Assembly (NCBI RefSeq): GCF_007002745.1
Contig: NZ_SGNY01000012.1
Coordinates: forward strand, 62,001 to 126,000
DNA: 64,000 bases
Source of the DNA: Martinezella rhizogenes
GTDB lineage: Bacteria; Pseudomonadota; Alphaproteobacteria; Rhizobiales; Rhizobiaceae
Direction: 5' to 3'
A program made the position numbers and the translations under genes. The notes beneath the pieces were generated by a model. The model did not search any database. It was not told where the DNA came from and saw only the letters and a program-made list of their open reading frames with translations. Positions 58,946-64,000 of the stretch are shown here, in pieces. Positions within the stretch are counted from its first letter, which is position 1, and every line of letters begins with the position of its first letter.

Positions 58946-59668
58946 ATGCGGAAGACGGCAGGATCTTTCGGGATCATTTTTCTGATGGTCCAGCCAAGCA
59001 AAGCTGCGCCGCTCTCGTTCGCTGAATTTAACCAACTCGCTCGCGAATGCGCACCTTCAGTCGCTCCATCGACGCTTGGAGCGATTGCGAAGGTTGAAAG
59101 TCAGTTTGATCCGCTCGTGCTGCATGACAATACCACCGGCGAAACTTTACATGGCAAGAATCCGGCGGATGCTACGCAAAGCGTAAACAATCGCGTCGCA
59201 GCAGGGCATTCAGTCGATGTAGGCCTAATGCAAGTGAACTCGAAAAATTTCGCGAACTTGGGCTTGACTGCCGGCAATGCAATCAACCCTTGCGTGTCCC
59301 TGTCGGCGGCGGCGGACCTGCTCGTACGGCATTATAGTGGCGGCGACACGGTAGAGTCAGAACAACTTGCCATCCGGCGAGCAATTTCGGCTTACAATAC
59401 CGGCAACCCGACACGCGGCTTCGCGAACGGCTATGTGCGGAGGGTCGAAGTGGCGGCTCAGCTACTCGTCCCCCCGCTGGCTCAGTCGGGGAAAAAAGGC
59501 GACCGTGATGAGCGGAGTCCAGAAGAACCCTGGAACGTCTGGGGTTCATACGACCGCTCCCACTCAGCAGTCGGTTCGTCCGCGCCGCCAGAGGCGCAGC
59601 AGCCGAATGAGCGCAAATCCCCCGAACAAGATCAAGTTTTCGAACCGAATGATGGAGATGCACCATAA
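58946..59668 (+). CDS. virB1: VirB1, lytic transglycosylase
   Basis: The 240-residue periplasmic enzyme opens peptidoglycan for assembly of the channel. A signal peptide ends near 'PSKAA' (residue 21). The SLT domain has catalytic E51 in 'GAIAKVESQFDPLV', with 'VDVGLMQVNSKNFANLGL' and 'RRAISAYNTGNPTRGFANGY'. The C-terminal 70 residues are polar and correspond to the VirB1* part released in Agrobacterium. The last base of its stop is the first base of virB2. Confidence 0.94.
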   Translation: MRKTAGSFGIIFLMVQPSKAAPLSFAEFNQLARECAPSVAPSTLGAIAKVESQFDPLVLHDNTTGETLHGKNPADATQSVNNRVAAGHSVDVGLMQVNSKNFANLGLTAGNAINPCVSLSAAADLLVRHYSGGDTVESEQLAIRRAISAYNTGNPTRGFANGYVRRVEVAAQLLVPPLAQSGKKGDRDERSPEEPWNVWGSYDRSHSAVGSSAPPEAQQPNERKSPEQDQVFEPNDGDAP

Positions 59669-60033
59669 TGGCATGGCTTGAAGGATACCGCGCACCGTCG
59701 AAATTCCGTGGCCTCTGGCACAGAGCTGTGCGCCTGCTGGCTCCGCACGTGCCGAGCGTCACCGGCGCGATCGGCTGGAGCTTGTTTTTCTGCGAGCCAG
59801 CTGCCGCGCAGGCCGCTGGGGGCACTGACCCCGCCACCATGGTCAACAATATCTGCACGTTTATTCTCGGTCCGTTTGGTCAATCGCTCGCCGTTCTTGG
59901 TATCGTAGCCATCGGGGTATCGTGGATGTTCGGCCGAGCTTCCCTTGGTCTGGTAGCAGGTGTTGTTGGCGGGATCGTTATCATGTTTGGAGCCAGCTTT
60001 CTCGGCCAAACACTGACAGGGGGCGGGGGATGA
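59668..60033 (+). CDS. virB2: VirB2, T-pilin precursor
   Basis: The 121-residue precursor matches Agrobacterium VirB2 very closely. A long signal region ends at 'EPAAA', and the mature pilin would run from Q48 to G121 (74 residues), with 'GTDPATMVNNICTFILGPFG' and 'IGVSWMFGRASLGLVAGVVG' forming two membrane segments. VirB2 is cyclised head to tail in Agrobacterium; the QA...GGGG ends fit. The stop overlaps virB3 (ATGA). Confidence 0.96.
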   Translation: MAWLEGYRAPSKFRGLWHRAVRLLAPHVPSVTGAIGWSLFFCEPAAAQAAGGTDPATMVNNICTFILGPFGQSLAVLGIVAIGVSWMFGRASLGLVAGVVGGIVIMFGASFLGQTLTGGGG

Positions 60034-60356
60034 ATGCCGATCTTGAAGAAGCCACACTCTACTTGGCGGCAACGAGACCTGCATTGTTCTTTGGGGTACC
60101 GCTGACGCTTGCTGGAGTTTTCATGATGTTGGCGGGGTTTCTCATCGTTGTTGTGCAGAACCCCCTCTATGAAATTGTTCTCTTGCCGCTGTGGCTTGGA
60201 GCGCGGCTCATCGTAGAGCGGGACTATAACGCGGCAAGCGTGGTCTTGCTGTTTCTCCAGACGGCAGGGAGAAGCGTTGACGGCCATGCGTGGGGCGGCG
60301 CGAGCGTCAGTCCCAACCCCATCAGAGTGGCGTCGCGAGGAAGAGGAATGACGTAA
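60030..60356 (+). CDS. virB3: VirB3, inner-membrane assembly protein
   Basis: The 108-residue protein (ATG 60030) has 'EATLYLAATRPALFFGVPLT' and a hydrophobic hairpin (LAGVFMMLAGFLIVVVQNPL, EIVLLPLWLGARLIV), as VirB3 does. It works next to VirB4 at the inner membrane. The frame is open 108 bases further upstream, inside virB2; that extension is ignored. Confidence 0.93.
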   Translation: MNADLEEATLYLAATRPALFFGVPLTLAGVFMMLAGFLIVVVQNPLYEIVLLPLWLGARLIVERDYNAASVVLLFLQTAGRSVDGHAWGGASVSPNPIRVASRGRGMT

Positions 60357-62725
60357 TGTTCGGAGCAAGCGGACGGACCGAGAGATCTGGGGAAATCTAC
60401 CTGCCTTACGTAGGGCACCTCAGCGACCATGTCGTTCTTCTAGAGGACGGTTCCATCTTGACCATGGCGCATATCAGTGGCCTTCCCTTCGAACTGGAGG
60501 AAGTAGAGGTCCGAAATGCGCGCTGCCGTGCCTTTAACACGCTCTTTCGCAATATTGCCGATGATAACGTCTCAGTATATGCCCATCTCGTCCGTCACAA
60601 CGATGTGCCAGTACCGCCGGTACGCCATTTTCGCAGCACCTTCGCGTCAAGCCTAAGCGAAACGTTCGAGCGGCGTGTTCTGTCTGGTAAACTGTTTCGA
60701 AACGACCACTTCCTCACGCTCATTGTCTCTCCTCGCACCGCTCTCGGTAAAGTGGGAAGCAGATTCACCAGGCGCTATGGGAAGAACCCAGGCGATCTTG
60801 CGCATCAGATCCGACATCTGGAGGATCTTTGGAACGTTGTCGCTGGCGCGCTTGATGGGTATGGACTTCGTCGACTTGGCATCCGAGAAAAAAATCAGGT
60901 GCTTTTCACGGAAATTGGTGAAGCCCTTCGCCTGATAATGACTTGTCGTTTTTTACCGGTGCCGGTCGTTAGCGGATCCCTCGGCGCCTCAGTTTATACC
61001 GACCGGGTCATCTGCGGCAAGCGTGCCCTCGAGATTAGAGCGCCGAAAGATCGTTACGTTGGATCTATCTTTTCATTCCGCGAGTACCCGGCAAAGACGC
61101 GGCCCGGAATGCTTAACACACTCCTGTCATCAAGTTTTCCGCTCGTTTTGAGCCAGAGTTTCTCTTTCCTCACACGTGCACAGGCTCACGCCAAGCTCAG
61201 CCTCAAATCGAACCAGATGACTAGCTCCGGTGACAAGGCGGTCACCCAGATCGGTGAACTCGCCCAAGCAGAAGATTCATTGGCCAGTAGCGAATTCGTC
61301 ATGGGTTCGCATCATCTCAGCCTTTGTGTCTATGGCGATGATCTCGATACCCTTGCCGACTATGGTGCGCGAGCCCGCACGAGCTTGTCGGACGCGGGCG
61401 CGGTTATCGTGCAGGAAAGCATTGGAATGGAGGCTGCATACTGGTCTCAGCTTCCAGGAAACCACAGATGGCGTACCCGTCCCGGAGCGATCACTTCACG
61501 CAACTTTGCCGGCTTGGTTTCATTCGAGAACTTCCCTATCGGAAGGAAGTCGGGCCATTGGGGAGGTGCGGTTGCTCGTTTCCGTACAAACGGCGGGACG
61601 CCCTTCGATTATATTCCGCACGAAAACGACGTGGGCATGACCGCGATCTTCGGGCCGATTGGCAGGGGAAAAACGACACTTATGACCTTCATCCTGGCGA
61701 TGCTTGAGCAGAGCGTGGTTGACCGCAGCGGGACGATCGTTTTTTTCGATAAGGATCGTGGCGGTGAACTGCTTGTGCGCGCCACCGGGGGCACGTACCT
61801 CACGTTACGACGAGGTGTCCCAAGCGGCCTTGCACCTTTGCGCGGCCTAGAGGATACGGCAGCGGCGCGGGACTTTCTCCGCGAGTGGATCGTGGCGCTG
61901 ATTGAAAGCGACGGCAGGGGGGGAATTTCGCCGGAGGAAAATCGCCGCTTAGAGCGCGGTATCCAACGGCAACTTTCGTTTGAGCCTAACATGAGATCCC
62001 TTGCGGGCTTAAGGGAGTTCTTATTGCACGGGCCCTCCGAAGGTGCGGGAGCTAGATTGCAGCGGTGGTGCCGAGGCAACGCTCTTGGCTGGGCGTTTGA
62101 CGGCGAATCGGACGAAGTGAAGTTAGATCCTTCGATTACGGGCTTCGATATGACCCATCTCCTCGAATATGAGGAGGTATGCGCGCCGGCCGCAGCATAC
62201 CTTTTGCATCGAATAGGAGCGATGGTAGATGGCCGACGCTTCGTCATGAGCTGCGATGAGTTTCGTTCCTACCTGCTTAATCAGAAATTCGCAGCAGTCG
62301 TCGACAAGTTCCTGCTGACCGTCCGGAAGAACAACGGAATGTTAGTTCTTGCGACGCAGCAACCCGAGCACGTACTTGATTCACCATTGGGCGCAAGCCT
62401 CGTAGCACAATGTATGACCAAAATCTTCTACCCATCACCCACTGCAGACCGCTCTGCTTACATAGACGGGTTGAAGTGCACCGAGCGAGAATTTCAGGCT
62501 ATTCGCGAGGAGATGGCGATTGGCAGCCGCAAATTTCTGCTGAAGCGCGAGAGCGGAAGTGTTGTGTGCGAATTCGATCTGCGCGACATGCCGGAATACG
62601 TCGCCGTACTATCCGGGCGTGCCAATACGGTGCGTTTTGCCCAGCAGTTGCGCGAGACGCATGGAGAGGAACCCTCTGCCTGGCTGGAAAAATTCATGAC
62701 GCGCTACCATGAGGCACAGGATTGA
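60356..62725 (+). CDS. virB4: VirB4, type IV secretion ATPase
   Basis: The 789-residue ATPase (ATG 60356, overlapping the virB3 stop as TAATG) has the same length as Agrobacterium VirB4. Walker A is GPIGRGKT at 433-440, with K439 at the same number as in pTiC58. Walker B lies in 'GRRFVMSCDEFRSYLLN', with 'NGMLVLATQQPEHVLDSPLG' after it. It energises pilus assembly and substrate transfer. Confidence 0.96.
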   Translation: MFGASGRTERSGEIYLPYVGHLSDHVVLLEDGSILTMAHISGLPFELEEVEVRNARCRAFNTLFRNIADDNVSVYAHLVRHNDVPVPPVRHFRSTFASSLSETFERRVLSGKLFRNDHFLTLIVSPRTALGKVGSRFTRRYGKNPGDLAHQIRHLEDLWNVVAGALDGYGLRRLGIREKNQVLFTEIGEALRLIMTCRFLPVPVVSGSLGASVYTDRVICGKRALEIRAPKDRYVGSIFSFREYPAKTRPGMLNTLLSSSFPLVLSQSFSFLTRAQAHAKLSLKSNQMTSSGDKAVTQIGELAQAEDSLASSEFVMGSHHLSLCVYGDDLDTLADYGARARTSLSDAGAVIVQESIGMEAAYWSQLPGNHRWRTRPGAITSRNFAGLVSFENFPIGRKSGHWGGAVARFRTNGGTPFDYIPHENDVGMTAIFGPIGRGKTTLMTFILAMLEQSVVDRSGTIVFFDKDRGGELLVRATGGTYLTLRRGVPSGLAPLRGLEDTAAARDFLREWIVALIESDGRGGISPEENRRLERGIQRQLSFEPNMRSLAGLREFLLHGPSEGAGARLQRWCRGNALGWAFDGESDEVKLDPSITGFDMTHLLEYEEVCAPAAAYLLHRIGAMVDGRRFVMSCDEFRSYLLNQKFAAVVDKFLLTVRKNNGMLVLATQQPEHVLDSPLGASLVAQCMTKIFYPSPTADRSAYIDGLKCTEREFQAIREEMAIGSRKFLLKRESGSVVCEFDLRDMPEYVAVLSGRANTVRFAQQLRETHGEEPSAWLEKFMTRYHEAQD

Positions 62726-62741
62726 TCTGGAGTTCGAAGTC

Positions 62742-63410
62742 ATGAATATTACGAAGCTCGTAATAAACGCACTTTTCATATGCCTTGTTCTGTCGGGGAC
62801 TGCCAAGGCGCAGTTTGTTGTCAGCGACCCTGCAACGGAGGCCGAAACGCTGACGACAGCGATCAATACTGCGGCGAACCTCGAGCAATTGATCACGATG
62901 GTGACAATGTTGACCTCGCCCTTTGGCGTCACCGGCATGTTATCAGCGATCGACCAGAAAAACCAATATCCCTCTGCCGGCCAACTCGACAAGGAAATGT
63001 TTTCGCCGCAGATGCCTGCTTCGACAACTGCGCGTGCAATTACCTTAGATGCCGATCGCGCAGTCGTGGGCGACGACGCTGAAGGAAATCTTTTGCGACA
63101 GCAGATTGCAGGCGCCGCAAATGCTGCCGGTGTCGCGGCTGACAATCTGGATGCAATGGACAAGCGCCTTGCGGCAAATTCTGAGACATCGGGCCAGCTC
63201 TCCCGCTCACGCAATATCATGCAGGCCACCGTCACCAACGGTTTGCTTCTCAAACAGATCCATGACGCAATTATTCAAAACATTCAGGCGACCAGCCTGT
63301 TGACGATGACCACCGCACAGGCGGGGCTGCACGAGGCGGAGGAGGCGGCGACCCAACGAAAGGAACATCAGGCAACTGCGCTTATATTTGGCGCCGCTCA
63401 ACTGCACTGA
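62742..63410 (+). CDS. virB5: VirB5, pilus-associated protein
   Basis: From ATG 62742 the protein has 222 residues, near the length of Agrobacterium VirB5. The signal peptide (LVINALFICLVLSGTAKA then Q) is followed by a helical domain: 'NLEQLITMVTMLTSPFGVTG' and 'LHEAEEAATQRKEHQATALI'. It probably caps the pilus. An earlier ATG (62709) inside virB4 would spoil the signal peptide and is not used. Confidence 0.93.
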   Translation: MNITKLVINALFICLVLSGTAKAQFVVSDPATEAETLTTAINTAANLEQLITMVTMLTSPFGVTGMLSAIDQKNQYPSAGQLDKEMFSPQMPASTTARAITLDADRAVVGDDAEGNLLRQQIAGAANAAGVAADNLDAMDKRLAANSETSGQLSRSRNIMQATVTNGLLLKQIHDAIIQNIQATSLLTMTTAQAGLHEAEEAATQRKEHQATALIFGAAQLH

Positions 63411-63476
63411 TCCGCTACTGTTCATTCAGGGCCCTCTTTCTCCGTAGAAAATCGAAGCTAAATCCAGGTAAGGGCA

Positions 63477-64000
63477 ATGAATTTTAGCATTCCTGCGCCT
63501 TTTACGGCGATACATACGATATTCGACCTCGCCTTCACCGTCGGGCTGGACACGTTGCTTGGGGACATTCAACGGGCAGTCAGCGCTCCTCTCGTGGCCT
63601 GCGTGACGCTATGGATCATTGTCCAGGGCATCCTCGTAATGCGTGGGGAAATGGACGCACGGGGCGGAATCACCCGGGTAATCATGGTATCGGTAGTTGT
63701 TGCTCTTATCGTTGAGCAGGCGGAATATCATGATTACGTTGTCTCGGTTTTCGAGGATACGATTCCGAATTTCATTCAACAGTTCGGTATCAGTGGGCTT
63801 CCTTTGCAGACGATTCCTGCTCAGCTCGACACGATGTTTTCACTCACGCAAGTAGCCTTTCAGAAGATTGCTTCTGAAATTGGGCCGATGAACGATCAAG
63901 ACATCCTCGCCTTTCAAGGCGCACAATGGATTTTCTATGGAACGCTTTGGACTGCGTTTGGAATCTACGATGCCGTCGGAATCCTCACCAAGGTGCTATT
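63477..64000 (+). CDS. virB6: VirB6, polytopic channel protein (cut by window end)
   Basis: The frame from ATG 63477, after AAGGGC, stays open to the window edge: 174 residues of a protein normally near 295. It reads MNFSIPAPFTAIHTIFDLAF, then 'VACVTLWIIVQGILVMRGEM' and 'ITRVIMVSVVVALIVEQAEY', VirB6-type membrane helices, with the periplasmic loop 'VFEDTIPNFIQQFGISGLPL' between. It forms the inner-membrane substrate passage. virB7-virB11 would follow outside the window. Confidence 0.92.
   Translation, partial: MNFSIPAPFTAIHTIFDLAFTVGLDTLLGDIQRAVSAPLVACVTLWIIVQGILVMRGEMDARGGITRVIMVSVVVALIVEQAEYHDYVVSVFEDTIPNFIQQFGISGLPLQTIPAQLDTMFSLTQVAFQKIASEIGPMNDQDILAFQGAQWIFYGTLWTAFGIYDAVGILTKVL

Overview
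The window reads as part of a large plasmid from a rhizobium, most like the Rhizobium etli / leguminosarum / phaseoli group. The evidence is an alphaproteobacterial repABC replicon, an Agrobacterium/Rhizobium-type tra/trb conjugation region under TraR-TraI-TraM quorum sensing, SyrB-like proteins, and a VirA/VirB system like those on Ti plasmids and some symbiotic plasmids. Many broken genes and mobile-element scars point to an accessory replicon. The species is inferred from gene content only.

Layout. 1-3641: a sugar-type periplasmic binding protein and a chemoreceptor. 3.9-13.4 kb: conjugal DNA processing, with a nuclease, traG, traD and traC on the minus strand, a divergent oriT/promoter region, then traA, traF, traB and traH on the plus strand. 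13.7-15.1 kb: a small Xre regulator with a palindromic operator, the antiactivator traM and the activator traR. 15.5-25.6 kb: one compact minus-strand operon, traI-trbBCDEJKLFGHI, for mating-pair formation. 25.9-29.8 kb: repABC with a counter-transcribed RNA and two parS-like palindromes. Three lux-box-like elements, one between traC and traA and two between traI and repA, may tie conjugation and replication to the same signal.

29.8-47 kb is an accessory island. It holds a decayed second repC end, a SyrB pseudogene and a SyrB-like gene, a 306-bp miniature element with IS21-like repeated ends, and a RelE-like gene overlapping a Shedu-like (DUF4263) nuclease gene. Next come two tyrosine recombinases (one broken) divergent from a DUF1403-ScpB pair. 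The rest is the ietA-ietS ATPase/protease addiction-defence pair with a PD-(D/E)xK-like gene behind it, a frameshifted HEPN gene, an Xre-RES toxin-antitoxin pair, a permuted papain-like peptidase gene and a DUF4297-like fragment.

47-64 kb is a symbiosis/virulence-type region. It has a VirF-like F-box effector with a textbook VirD4-dependent export tail, a secreted chorismate-lyase-like protein, kup, a frameshifted aspartate aminotransferase, a cytochrome P450, the sensor kinase virA, and virB1-virB6 (virB6 cut by the window end) behind a vir-box-like site. Two separate type IV systems are therefore present: Trb, for plasmid transfer, and VirB, which by homology and effector context may deliver proteins to plant cells. 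virG, virB7-11 and virD are not in the window.
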